A DNA stretch of 64,000 bases from Paractinoplanes brasiliensis (lineage in GTDB: Bacteria > Actinomycetota > Actinomycetes > Mycobacteriales > Micromonosporaceae). The notes beneath the pieces are model-generated. The model was given only the letters and a program-made list of their open reading frames with translations, was not told where the DNA came from and did no database searches. Location of the stretch: the NCBI RefSeq assembly GCF_004362215.1, contig NZ_SNWR01000002.1, positions 2,046,001-2,110,000 on the forward strand, read 5' to 3'. The translations under genes and the position numbers were made by a program. Below are positions 52,343 to 61,014 of this stretch, piece by piece (position 1 is the stretch's first letter; each line of letters starts with the position of its first letter).

Positions 52343-53011
52343 TCAGCCGATCCAGCGGTAGCGGCGCTGCGGGCGGCCCGCCGAGCCGTAGCGCAGGCGC
52401 ACCTCAGCCTTGCCTGCGGCGACGAAGTGTTCCAGGTAGCGGCGGGTGCTGACCCGGGACAGGCCGATGCGTTCGGCGCACTCGGCCGCGGACAGGTCGC
52501 CCGCGGTGGCGCGCATGGCGTCTGCGATCAGGCCGGACGTGTCGGCGGTGAGGCCTTTGGGCAGCGGCGCGGCGGTGGCGCGCAGGGCCACGAACAGGTC
52601 GTCGACGTCGGCCTGGTCCACGTCGGTCGTGTCGGCCAGACGCCCGTACGCCGCGGCGTAGCGCTCGAGCCGGTCGCGCAGCACGTCGAACGTGAACGGT
52701 TTCAGCAGATAGTGCACGACGCCCCCGTGCAGGGCGGTCCGTACGGTCTGCACGTCGCGGGCCGCGGTCACGGCGAGCACGTCGGGGCCGTCGCCGTCGG
52801 AACGCAGCCGCCGCAGCACCTCGAGTCCGCTCACATCGGGCAGGTAGATGTCCAGCAGCACCAGGTCGGGCCGCAGCGAAGCCACCTGGGTGAGCGCGTC
52901 GGCCCCGGTGTGCGCGGTGCCAACCGTGGTGAAGCCGTCGACCCGGTCCACATAGCCCCGGTGGATCCGGGCCACCATGAAGTCGTCGTCCACCACCAGC
53001 ACCCGGATCAT
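52343..53011 (-). CDS. CitB/DcuR-type response regulator
   Basis: 222 residues. Receiver: VLVVDDDFMVARIHRGYV, LVLLDIYLPDVSGLEVLRRL (phospho-Asp), LAVTAA, YLLKPFTFDVLRDRL. C-terminal HTH: AAECAERIGLSRVSTRRYLEHFVAAGKAEVRLRYGSAGRPQRRYRW, as in the CitB/DctR family. Thirty-one bp downstream of the kinase gene on the same strand. Probably activates the tct genes. Confidence 0.93.
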   Translation of the reverse strand: MIRVLVVDDDFMVARIHRGYVDRVDGFTTVGTAHTGADALTQVASLRPDLVLLDIYLPDVSGLEVLRRLRSDGDGPDVLAVTAARDVQTVRTALHGGVVHYLLKPFTFDVLRDRLERYAAAYGRLADTTDVDQADVDDLFVALRATAAPLPKGLTADTSGLIADAMRATAGDLSAAECAERIGLSRVSTRRYLEHFVAAGKAEVRLRYGSAGRPQRRYRWIG

Positions 53012-53042
53012 GACGCCCCCGCAGAGGCGACCGGCACCCGGA

Positions 53043-54587
53043 TCATGAGAGCCCCAGCCGGGCGGTGAAGGTCGAGCCGGACACCGAGACCCCGCCACCC
53101 CGATGAACGCAGATCAGCCGGATCATCGCGAGCCCCAGCCCATGATGCCCCTGCCGCGAGTCCTTGGTGCTGTAGCCCTGCTGGAAGACCCGCTCGGCCA
53201 TCTCGGGCGGCACCCCGGGCCCGCTGTCGGTCACCGTCACCACGACGTCGCGCTCCTCCGCCCGTACGGTGACCGAAATCGCCCCGCCCGGCGTGAGCGC
53301 GTCGAACGCGTTGTCGACCAGATTCCCCACCACCGTGACCAGGTCGGCGGAGAGCCGGTCGTCGACCGGGGGGAGGTCGGTGCCCTCGCCGATGGACAGC
53401 GTCACGCCCTGTTCGCTCGCGAGGCTGGCCTTGGCGATCAGCAACGCCGCCAGGGCCGTGTCCCGGACGACCCGGGTGACCTCGCGGTCCAGGCTTTCAT
53501 GCAGCTCGCTGGCGCGGGTGATGTAGCGGACCACCTCGTCGTGCTCGCCGAGCTCGACCAGGCCGGCGATGGTGTGCAGCCGGTTGACGAACTCGTGGGC
53601 CTGGGCGCGCAGCGTGTCGGTGGTGTGCCTGCTGACGTCGAGCTCGCGGCGCAGCGCGGTCAGCTCGGTGCGGTCGCGCAGCGTGGTCACCGACCCGACC
53701 GTACGGTCGCGCATCACCACCGGCTGCCGGTTGAGCACCACCACCCGGTCGTCGCTGAGCACCACCTGGTCGACGCCGACGGACCGGCCGGTGAGCACGT
53801 CGAGCAGTGCCGGTTCGAGCGGCTGCTCCTCCAGCGAGCGGCCGACCACGTCGGGTGGCATGCCGAGGAGCCGGATCGCCTCGTCGTTGGCCAGCGTGAC
53901 CCGGTGCGCCGAGTCGGTGCCGATCACACCTTCCTTGATGCCGTGCAGCATGGCCTCGCGGTGCTCGACCAGGCCGGCGATCTCGCGGGGTTCCAGGCCG
54001 AGGGTCTGCCGTTTGACCCGGCGGGCCAGCAGCAGCGAGCCACCGGCACCGAGGGCGATGCCGAGGACCAGGTACGTCAGCAGGTCGGTGACGGCGGTGC
54101 CGAGCTGGTCGATCAGCGTGGGGTAGGCGCGCCCGACGATGATCAGCCCGATGAAGGCGCCGGTCACCTCGTCGAGCACCGGCACGTGCGCGGCGAGGGA
54201 CTTGCCGCCGTCGGTGATCACGCCGACCCAGGACCGTCCGGTGAGGCCGGTGCTGTCACCCAGGGGCGCCGCCCGTCCGGCGTCGGGGCCGGTCACGATG
54301 GTCCCGGCGGCGTCGGCCACCATCACGTACGAGGCTCCGGAGACGGCTCGAGCACTCTCGGCGACCGTTTCCAGGGCTTCGCGGCCGAGCGGGTTGTCCA
54401 GGCCCAGCCGTACGGTCCGGTTGATCGCCGTGTTCTCGCCGACCGAGCGCAGCCGTTCCCCTTCGACGCGCCGGAACGTGGCGTCGGCCTCGGCGATCGA
54501 CACCGCGGCGACCGCGCCCACGACGAGCAGGACGATCGCCAGTTGCAGGAGCAGCAGCTGGCCGGCGAACGACAGACGGTGCCGCAC
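53043..54587 (-). CDS. CitA/DcuS-type sensor histidine kinase
   Basis: 514 residues from the GTG at 54587, after GGAGGGGAG. TM near 8-30, an extracellular PAS-like citrate/dicarboxylate sensor (SYVMVADAAGTIVTGPDAGR), TM near 175-197, a cytoplasmic PAS (MLHGIKEGVIGTDSAHRVTLANDEAIRLLG), H-box RAQAHEFVNRLHTIAGLVEL (His near 346) and HATPase (VVGNLVDNAFDAL, GHHGLGLAMI). Senses carboxylates for the adjacent tripartite transporter. Confidence 0.94.
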   Translation of the reverse strand: MRHRLSFAGQLLLLQLAIVLLVVGAVAAVSIAEADATFRRVEGERLRSVGENTAINRTVRLGLDNPLGREALETVAESARAVSGASYVMVADAAGTIVTGPDAGRAAPLGDSTGLTGRSWVGVITDGGKSLAAHVPVLDEVTGAFIGLIIVGRAYPTLIDQLGTAVTDLLTYLVLGIALGAGGSLLLARRVKRQTLGLEPREIAGLVEHREAMLHGIKEGVIGTDSAHRVTLANDEAIRLLGMPPDVVGRSLEEQPLEPALLDVLTGRSVGVDQVVLSDDRVVVLNRQPVVMRDRTVGSVTTLRDRTELTALRRELDVSRHTTDTLRAQAHEFVNRLHTIAGLVELGEHDEVVRYITRASELHESLDREVTRVVRDTALAALLIAKASLASEQGVTLSIGEGTDLPPVDDRLSADLVTVVGNLVDNAFDALTPGGAISVTVRAEERDVVVTVTDSGPGVPPEMAERVFQQGYSTKDSRQGHHGLGLAMIRLICVHRGGGVSVSGSTFTARLGLS

Positions 54588-54661
54588 GGGACTCCCCTCC
54601 GACGAGTATGAGACCGTCCACAGCACAGTGTTTCCGGGCCGTGAACGCAAGGGGGTGGACG

Positions 54662-55606
54662 GTGCGAAGGCGGACAATCCTCGGCGCCGGGCTGGCCGCT
54701 GTCCTCGCCGGTTGCGCGCGTCCCGGCGACGACCTGCGGCTGATGGTGCCGAACCCGCCGGGCAGCGGTTACGACATCACGGCCCGGGTGCTGGCCCGCG
54801 CGCTGGAGTCGTCGGGGGTCGCGCGCGGCGTCGAGGTGTTCAACCTGCCCGGCGCGAGCGGTGTCGTCGGGTTGCGCCGGTTGGCCTACGAGCACGGCAA
54901 CGGCCATCTCGTGATGCTCATGGGCCTCGGGCTGGTCGGCGCCGAGCTGGCCTCCGGGCAGCCACCCGTCCTCGGTGACACCACGCCGGTCTGCCGCCTC
55001 CTGCAGGAGCCCGCCATAGTCGTGGTGAGACGCGATTCCCCGTACGGGGATCTGGTGGAACTGGTCGAGGCCTGGCGCGCCGATCCTGGCCTGCGGGTGG
55101 GCGGCGGCTCGGCTGTGGGCGGTCCCGACCACCTGGCGGCGATGCTGTTCGCCGAGGCGGTCGGGCTGGCCCCGGCGCGGGTGGCCTACACCCGGCACGA
55201 CGGCGGCGGTGACCTGCTGGCCGCGATCCTGGGGCGGGAGGTGGCGTTCGCGATGTCGGGGCTCAGCGAGTACACCGATCAGATCGAGTCGGGGCAGCTG
55301 CGGGCGCTGGCGGTGACCAGCGAGCGTACGGTCGGCCGAGTGGCGGTGCCGACCGTACGCTCGGCCGGGTTCGACGTCGTCGTCGGCAACTGGCGCGGGC
55401 TGATCGCGCCGCCGGGACTGCCGACGAGTGACGCCGAGGGGATCCGGTCGCTGTTCGCGGAGGTGGAGGCTTCCGCGGACTGGGTGGGGGCCCGCGACCG
55501 GTTCGGGTGGACGGGTGCTTATCTGGCCGGTGACGACTTCCGCCGGTTCATCGCGGACGAGAGCCGGCGGGTGGCCCGCGTCCTCGATCGGCTCGGTGTC
55601 ACCTGA
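54662..55606 (+). CDS. second tripartite tricarboxylate binding protein (TctC/Bug family)
   Basis: 314 residues from the GTG at 54662, after AAGGGGG. Lipobox LAGC near residue 16. Bug fold: LMVPNPPGSGYDITARVLARAL, RVGGGSAVGGPDHLAAML, VAYTRHDGGGDLLAAILGREVAFAMSGLSEYTDQIESGQLRALAVTS. It is divergent from the sensor kinase gene and convergent with tctA. It could feed the same TctAB channel or act as a ligand partner of the kinase, as reported for BctC with BctE in Bordetella (inference). Confidence 0.88.
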   Translation: MRRRTILGAGLAAVLAGCARPGDDLRLMVPNPPGSGYDITARVLARALESSGVARGVEVFNLPGASGVVGLRRLAYEHGNGHLVMLMGLGLVGAELASGQPPVLGDTTPVCRLLQEPAIVVVRRDSPYGDLVELVEAWRADPGLRVGGGSAVGGPDHLAAMLFAEAVGLAPARVAYTRHDGGGDLLAAILGREVAFAMSGLSEYTDQIESGQLRALAVTSERTVGRVAVPTVRSAGFDVVVGNWRGLIAPPGLPTSDAEGIRSLFAEVEASADWVGARDRFGWTGAYLAGDDFRRFIADESRRVARVLDRLGVT

Positions 55607-55608
55607 GC

Positions 55609-57147
55609 TCAATCCTCCTCCGCGAAACTCAGGCGCTCGGCGTCGGCGGGCCGCCCGCGGAGCCGCGCGACGAACCGGGGCAGGTACGGCACGAGCAGCG
55701 CCACCACGATTAGCGCCAGCAGGAAGACCGTAAGCGGGCGGGTGAAGAACACCGACACGTCGCCGTTGGAGAGCACCAGCGCCCGGCGGAACTGCAGCTC
55801 CATCATCGGCCCCAGGATCAGGCCCAGGATGACGGGCGCGATCGGGAAGTCGAAGTGGCGCATCCCGAGACCGACAACCCCGATGCCGTACGCGATGAAG
55901 ACCTGGTTGACGCTGCCGGTCGAGGCGTAGACGCCGAGCGTGGCGAGGACCAGGATGCCCGCGTACAGGATGGGTCTGGGGATCTGGAGCACCTTGACCC
56001 AGAGCCGGATCAGCGGCAGGTTGAGCACGAGCAGCAGCACGTTGCCGACGTACAGCGAGGCGATCAGCGCCCACACCAGTTCGGGCGCGCGGTCGAAGAG
56101 CTGCGGGCCGGGTTGCAGGTTGAAGATCTGGAAAGCGGCCAGCATCACCGCCGCCGTGGCCGAGGTCGGGATGCCGAGGGTCAGCAGCGGCACCAGCACG
56201 CCCGAGAACGCCGCGTTGTTGGCCGCCTCGGGACCGGCGACCCCTTCGATCGCGCCTTTGCCGAACTGTTCGCGATTCTTCGAGCGGTGTTTCTCGTACG
56301 TGTAGGACAGGAACGTGGGAACGTCGGCGCCCCCGGACGGCAGCGCCCCGAACGGAAAGCCGAACGCCGTGCCGCGCAGCCACGGCGCCCATGACCGCCG
56401 CCAGTCGTCACGGGTCATCCAGCCGGCCTTGTGGGCGCCGGGGTCGAGCGGGGTCACGTGCTCGGGCAGGGCGCGCAGCCGGCTCGCCACGAACAGCGTC
56501 TCGCCGATCGCGAACAACCCGACGATCACCACCACGACGTCGATGCCCTCGAGCAGCTCCATCGTGCCGAACGTGAACCGCGCCTGCCCGGTGAGCCCGT
56601 CGATGCCGACCAGGCCCAGCCACAAACCGAAGATCATGGACAGCAGACCCCGTACGAGGGAACGCCCGACCAACGCGGTGACGGCGACCATGGCCAGCAA
56701 CGCGAGGGCGAAGTAGTCAGCGGCCCGGAAAGTGGTCGCGAGTCTCGCCACCGGCGGCGCGAACACGCTGAGCAGCAGGGTCGAGACGGTGCCGGCCACG
56801 AAGGACCCGATCGCGGCGGTGGCCAGCGCGGCCTTGGCCCTTCCCCGCCGTGCCATCTGGTAACCCTCGATGGCCGTGGCGACCGATGCCGACTCGCCCG
56901 GGGTGTTGAGCAGGATCGAGGTGGTGGAGCCGCCGTACATGGCGCCGTAGTAGATGCCGGCGAACATGATGAACGTGCCGATCGGGTCGTTCAGGCTGAA
57001 CGTGACCGGCAGCAGCAGCGCGATGGTGAGCGCGGGACCGATGCCGGGCAGCACCCCGACGAACGTTCCCAGGGTGACGCCGATGGCCGCGAAGAGCAGG
57101 TATTCCGGGCTCAGGACGGTGCCGAAGCCGTCGAGCAGGGCGCTCAC
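55609..57147 (-). CDS. tctA: tripartite tricarboxylate transporter large permease
   Basis: 512 residues, about 11-12 TM. TctA blocks: GVTLGTFVGVLPGIGPALTIALLLP, ALPSGGADVPTFLSYTYEKHRSK, GAIEGVAGPEAANNAAFSGVLVPLLTLGIPTSATAAVMLAAF and MRHFDFPIAPVILGLILGPMME. Inner-membrane channel of the Na+-dependent TTT carrier. Overlaps tctB by 4 nt; ends 2 bp from the convergent tctC-like gene. Confidence 0.95.
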   Translation of the reverse strand: MSALLDGFGTVLSPEYLLFAAIGVTLGTFVGVLPGIGPALTIALLLPVTFSLNDPIGTFIMFAGIYYGAMYGGSTTSILLNTPGESASVATAIEGYQMARRGRAKAALATAAIGSFVAGTVSTLLLSVFAPPVARLATTFRAADYFALALLAMVAVTALVGRSLVRGLLSMIFGLWLGLVGIDGLTGQARFTFGTMELLEGIDVVVVIVGLFAIGETLFVASRLRALPEHVTPLDPGAHKAGWMTRDDWRRSWAPWLRGTAFGFPFGALPSGGADVPTFLSYTYEKHRSKNREQFGKGAIEGVAGPEAANNAAFSGVLVPLLTLGIPTSATAAVMLAAFQIFNLQPGPQLFDRAPELVWALIASLYVGNVLLLVLNLPLIRLWVKVLQIPRPILYAGILVLATLGVYASTGSVNQVFIAYGIGVVGLGMRHFDFPIAPVILGLILGPMMELQFRRALVLSNGDVSVFFTRPLTVFLLALIVVALLVPYLPRFVARLRGRPADAERLSFAEED

Positions 57148-57770
57148 AGCGGGAACACCCCGGCGGGCAGGAAGATGTCGAGCAGGCGGGTGAAGGCCAG
57201 GTAGACGACGACGGGCAGGACGATCGCCACGATCACGTCGCGGACAAGATGACGGCTGCCGAGCATGCGGGCGGTGACCACGGTGAAGAGCGCGGCCGAC
57301 ACGACGAAGCCGGCGTATTCGAGGGCGATCGCGAAGCCGGCCAGTGCGGCCAGGACGCCGAGCGGGGCGGCTGTCGATCCGGCGCCCACGCCTCCGGTCG
57401 TGGCCGTTGCAGCGCCCGCGCCTCCGGTCGTGGCCGTCCCAGCGCCCGCGCCTCCGGCCCCGGCCCCGGCCCCGGCACCTTCCTCACCCTCCCTGCCGAA
57501 CAATTCCGGTGTTTCGCTGTTGTCGGGTGAGGAGGGATGCTTCGGCGTCGCGGATTCCTTGCTGGGCCGGAGCTGCTGAACCAAGAGGACTGCGGCCGCC
57601 GCCACCCAGGCCGAGGTGACGACGACCGGCGCCAGCCGCGGTCCCCGCAACCCGAAGTCACCGTCGGCGGTCAGAGCCGACCAGAGCAGCAGGAATCCCA
57701 CGAGCAGCAGGGCCGCCGCCAGCACAGTCTGGGGCTGCGGGCGGCGGCCCGGCTCGGTGCGGATCGGCAT
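57144..57770 (-). CDS. tctB: tripartite tricarboxylate transporter small permease
   Basis: 208 residues, four TMs (about 14-30, 47-64, 140-165, 175-205), typical of TctB. Between TM2 and TM3 is an inserted low-complexity loop of about 50 residues rich in Gly, Ala and Thr, encoded by direct repeats of about 24 bp (GCGCCCGCGCCTCCGGTCGT at 57410 and 57440). Shares one base with the tctC stop. Confidence 0.9.
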   Translation of the reverse strand: MPIRTEPGRRPQPQTVLAAALLLVGFLLLWSALTADGDFGLRGPRLAPVVVTSAWVAAAAVLLVQQLRPSKESATPKHPSSPDNSETPELFGREGEEGAGAGAGAGGAGAGTATTGGAGAATATTGGVGAGSTAAPLGVLAALAGFAIALEYAGFVVSAALFTVVTARMLGSRHLVRDVIVAIVLPVVVYLAFTRLLDIFLPAGVFPL

Positions 57771-58777
57771 CAGCCCAGCCCGATGTCGGTCAGGACGGCC
57801 GTGATCCGCTCGTTCTCGGCGACGAAGAACGCCGACGCCTCGTCACCGCTCTTGTAGAAGTCCTCCCAGCCCTGCGCCTTCGAGGCCTCGGTCCACGCGG
57901 CCGACCCGTGCAGCTTGTCGACGAACGCGGTGACCGCGGCCTTGTCCCCGTCGCTGATCCCCGGCGGCGCCACCACGCCCCGCCAGTTCATCAGCTCGAC
58001 GTCGAACCCCTGCTCCTTGATGGTCGGGGCCGGCTTGCCCCCGCCCACGTCCACACCGCTCGCCCCCGAGACAGCCAGGGCGCGTACCTTGCCCGCCGAC
58101 ACCAGGTCCTTGAACTCGCTCTGCCCCGACACCGCCGCGGTCAGGTCACCCGCGAGCAGGGCCGCCTTGGCCTCCCCGCCGCCGGAGTAGGCCACGTATT
58201 TCATCGCCTTCGGATCGGCCCCCGCCGCCTTGGCCAGCAGCCCCACGAGGATCTGATCGGTGCCCCCCGCCGAGCCCCCACCCCAGTTGATCGAGGCAGG
58301 CCGGGCCTTGGCGTCGTCCATGAGCTGCTTCAACGTCGTGTACTTGGAGTTCGCCGGCACGACCACGACCTCCTGCTCGGCGGTGAGCGTCGCGATCGGC
58401 GTAACCTGGTCGAGCTTGACCGGCGACTTGTTGGCCACCACGCCACCCACCATGACCAGCCCCATCACCATCAGGTGGTGCGCGTCCCCGCGGTTCTTGC
58501 TGACAAGCTGAGCCAGCCCGATCGTGCCCGCCGCCCCCGTGACGTTGTAGACCTCAACCGGCTTGTCCAGCAGTTTGCCGTCGGTCATGGCCTTCTGCAT
58601 CGTGCGGGCGGTCAGATCCCAGCCCCCACCCGGGGCGGCCGGCACCATGAGCTGCAGAGTTTTGCTCGGATAGGCAGCCGCGCCGCTCGCGCCGCCCGCG
58701 GTGTCCTTCTGACAACCCGCGACGAGCAGGCCGGCAAGCGCGATCACGGCCAGCATTCGGCTCCGTCCGCTCCGCAC
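57770..58777 (-). CDS. tctC: tripartite tricarboxylate transporter binding lipoprotein
   Basis: 335 residues from the GTG at 58777, which follows GAGGGGG; the ATG at 58798 is an alternative. Lipobox LVAGC near residue 22. Bug/TctC fold: QLMVPAAPGGGWDLTARTMQKAM, VYNVTGAAGTIGLAQLVSKNRGD, ASINWGGGSAGGTDQILVGLLAK, YSGGGEAKAALLAGDLTAAVSGQSEF. First gene of tctCBA. Binds citrate or a related carboxylate. Confidence 0.94.
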   Translation of the reverse strand: MRSGRSRMLAVIALAGLLVAGCQKDTAGGASGAAAYPSKTLQLMVPAAPGGGWDLTARTMQKAMTDGKLLDKPVEVYNVTGAAGTIGLAQLVSKNRGDAHHLMVMGLVMVGGVVANKSPVKLDQVTPIATLTAEQEVVVVPANSKYTTLKQLMDDAKARPASINWGGGSAGGTDQILVGLLAKAAGADPKAMKYVAYSGGGEAKAALLAGDLTAAVSGQSEFKDLVSAGKVRALAVSGASGVDVGGGKPAPTIKEQGFDVELMNWRGVVAPPGISDGDKAAVTAFVDKLHGSAAWTEASKAQGWEDFYKSGDEASAFFVAENERITAVLTDIGLG

Positions 58778-58902
58778 AGCGCCCCCTCGATTCAGCACGG
58801 CTTGATACAGCGCCGATGCTGCAACCTGACGGTGGCGTACGTCACCCTTGCGGTCGCGATGGTCCTTTTGGCCTTTCTGGTCACGCCCCGGACATCACCG
58901 CT

Positions 58903-59667
58903 TCAGCCGTCCCCCACCCGGGGCCGTGTCCTCGCTGTGGCAGGATCACCGCGATCGAGGACCAGTGCGGAACGCGTGGACAGCCGGTGCTGTTCCGCGA
59001 AACGGAGGATGGTGTCGCCCAGCTGTTCGAGGAACCGGCCTGCTGCGGCGAGCCGGGCCCCGGCGGCGGTGCCGTCGCCCAAGATGTCGGCGCCGCGCAG
59101 CACGGTATCGGCCAGTCGCTGGTTGGCACGGACGCTGACGACAGCGGACCGGACACCCGCGTCCTCGTCGAGGAAGTACCGATGGCGCCGGCTGCGGCCG
59201 TCGCGGCTGCGGCGGATCAGTCCGTGCTGTTCCAGCAACCCAACCGCGAGCGAGACCGTCGCCGGGCTGATCCGGAGCTGCTCGGTCAGCTCGGCGGTGG
59301 TGGCGCTGCCGGTCTCCGCGGTGAACAGACAGGCCAGCACCCTGGCGGCGGTGCGCGGCAGACCGGTGTCGATCAGGACCGTAGTGAGATCGGTGACCAG
59401 TGCGATCCGCGCGTCCGGATCGGGGCCGGCGGGTGCGACGGGGGTCTCCCGGCCCGGAACGGGCGCTCGGCGCCGGGCGCGGCGTACGGTGGCCAACTGC
59501 GCGAGCTCCGCGCGGTAGCGGCCGGGCCCGCCGTTGCGGGCCACCTCACGGCTGACCGTTGAGGTCGGGCGGGCGAGGTCGCCGGCGATCTCCGCGAAGT
59601 TACGCCCCTGCGCCAGCCCGACGGCGATCCGCTGCCGGTCGTCGCTGGTCAGCCTGCGTCCGGGCAT
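58903..59667 (-). CDS. GbsR/MarR-like regulator with an IS30-type N-terminal HTH
   Basis: 254 residues from the ATG at 59667, after GGAGGG. An N-terminal HTH_38-like module (RLTSDDRQRIAVGLAQGRNFAEIAGDLARPTSTVSREVARNGG), as in IS30 transposases, is joined to a MarR/GbsR winged helix (PRTAARVLACLFTAETGSATTAELTEQLRISPATVSLAVGLLEQHGLIRRSRDGRSRRHRYFL). Such double-HTH proteins occur in actinobacteria. Target unknown. Confidence 0.83.
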   Translation of the reverse strand: MPGRRLTSDDRQRIAVGLAQGRNFAEIAGDLARPTSTVSREVARNGGPGRYRAELAQLATVRRARRRAPVPGRETPVAPAGPDPDARIALVTDLTTVLIDTGLPRTAARVLACLFTAETGSATTAELTEQLRISPATVSLAVGLLEQHGLIRRSRDGRSRRHRYFLDEDAGVRSAVVSVRANQRLADTVLRGADILGDGTAAGARLAAAGRFLEQLGDTILRFAEQHRLSTRSALVLDRGDPATARTRPRVGDG

Positions 59668-59879
59668 TTGATCCGCCCTCCTTCCGGTACGCCGGCGGCA
59701 AGTATCGGCGCCGGTCGCTGTCCGATGCAACGCGCGTGCTTTCACCCTCACGGTCATTGCAATCATGATTGGGGCTGTGAGCTGCGAACAAGCCTGATTT
59801 CCCCAGGGACGGCGGTGGATCGTTCTTCGACGCCTGCGTAACGTTCTGTTACCTCTTCAGCGACCCCGAAGGAGTATTC

Positions 59880-60851
59880 GTGCGCGCCAAGGGCATCACC
59901 TACGACACCGGATTCGCTCCCGGCGGGCGGAGCAGCCGGCCCGGCTTCGACCCGGGCGCAGTCAAGCAGGAGATGCGGATCATCGCCGACGACCTGCACT
60001 GCGATGCCGTCCGGATCACCGGTGGCGATCCCGAAAGGCTGTCGGTCGCGGCCGGGCACGCCGCCGACGCCGGGCTCGAGGTCTGGTTCTCCCCCTTTCC
60101 CTGCGAGCAAACCGCCCAGGAGTTGCTGCCGTACTTCGCCGACTGCGCCGACCGGGCCGAGGCCGCCGGCGCCGCCGTCTTCGTCGCCGGGTGCGAACTG
60201 AGCCTGTTCGACGCGGGCTTTCTGCCCGGCGCGGACACCTTCGCCCGGATCAATTCCCTGTCCGGCGGCGACCCCGAGGCGGTGGGCCGGCTCGGAGACG
60301 CCTCGGCCGCCGTGAACAGGCTGCTCGCCGACGCCGCGGCGACCGTACGCCGACGGTTCCGCGGCAGGATCACCTATGCCTCCGGAACCTGGGAGGACAT
60401 CGACTGGACGCCCTTCGACATCGTGGGCGTGGACGCCTACGTCGATCCCGACGACCCTGGCTTCCGGCCGGCCGTGCAGCAGTTCCTCCGGCCCGGCAAA
60501 CCGCTCGCGGTGACCGAGTTCGGCTGCTGCACGTACCGGGGCGCGGCCGCACGAGGTGGCATGGGCTGGGACATCGTCGATTACGACGCCGATCCGCCCC
60601 GTATTCCCGGCGACGTTGTCCGCGACGAGGAGGAACCAGCCCGCTACCTGCGCCGCCTGATCGCCGCCTTCGACCGGGAGGGTGTGGACACGGCGTTCTG
60701 GTTCACCTTCGCGAGTTACAGCAACCCCTACCACCCGGACCCGCACCTGGACCTCGACATGGCCGGGTTCGGGGTGTGCAAGGTGATGCCCGATGGCCAC
60801 CTCGAACCGAAGCGGGCCTTCCGCACCATGGCCGGCCTCTACAGGAAGTAG
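59880..60851 (+). CDS. TIM-barrel glycosidase-like protein
   Basis: 323 residues starting at a GTG (RAKGITYDTGF). Barrel-like pattern: MRIIADDLHCDAVRITGGDPERL, GLEVWFSPFP, FVAGCELSLFDAGFLPG, ITYASGTWEDIDWTPFDIVGVDAYVD, KPLAVTEFGCCTYRGA (likely nucleophile Glu) and DTAFWFTFASYSNPY. This resembles clan GH-A glycosidases; homologues are sometimes annotated as abortive-infection proteins, which I would not rely on. No signal peptide. The function is open. Confidence 0.7.
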   Translation: MRAKGITYDTGFAPGGRSSRPGFDPGAVKQEMRIIADDLHCDAVRITGGDPERLSVAAGHAADAGLEVWFSPFPCEQTAQELLPYFADCADRAEAAGAAVFVAGCELSLFDAGFLPGADTFARINSLSGGDPEAVGRLGDASAAVNRLLADAAATVRRRFRGRITYASGTWEDIDWTPFDIVGVDAYVDPDDPGFRPAVQQFLRPGKPLAVTEFGCCTYRGAAARGGMGWDIVDYDADPPRIPGDVVRDEEEPARYLRRLIAAFDREGVDTAFWFTFASYSNPYHPDPHLDLDMAGFGVCKVMPDGHLEPKRAFRTMAGLYRK

Positions 60852-61014
60852 AGCCTCCGGCCGCCCGGGGACGGACACCAGCGTTCCTCCGGCCCGGACC
60901 GGACCCACGGACCGTCGCCGGATGTCGCCGCCGATGACATCAAGACCACATCTTCTCAAGGTTCAGTGACCAGCCGTGTGGGGCCGGGTGGCGCGGACGG
61001 GCCAGAATCGGCGC

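Noticed and set aside
54323..56392. Minus-strand frame of about 689 codons
   Set aside because: It crosses the tctC-like gene and part of tctA in the wrong frame; low-complexity Arg/Ala/Pro composition.
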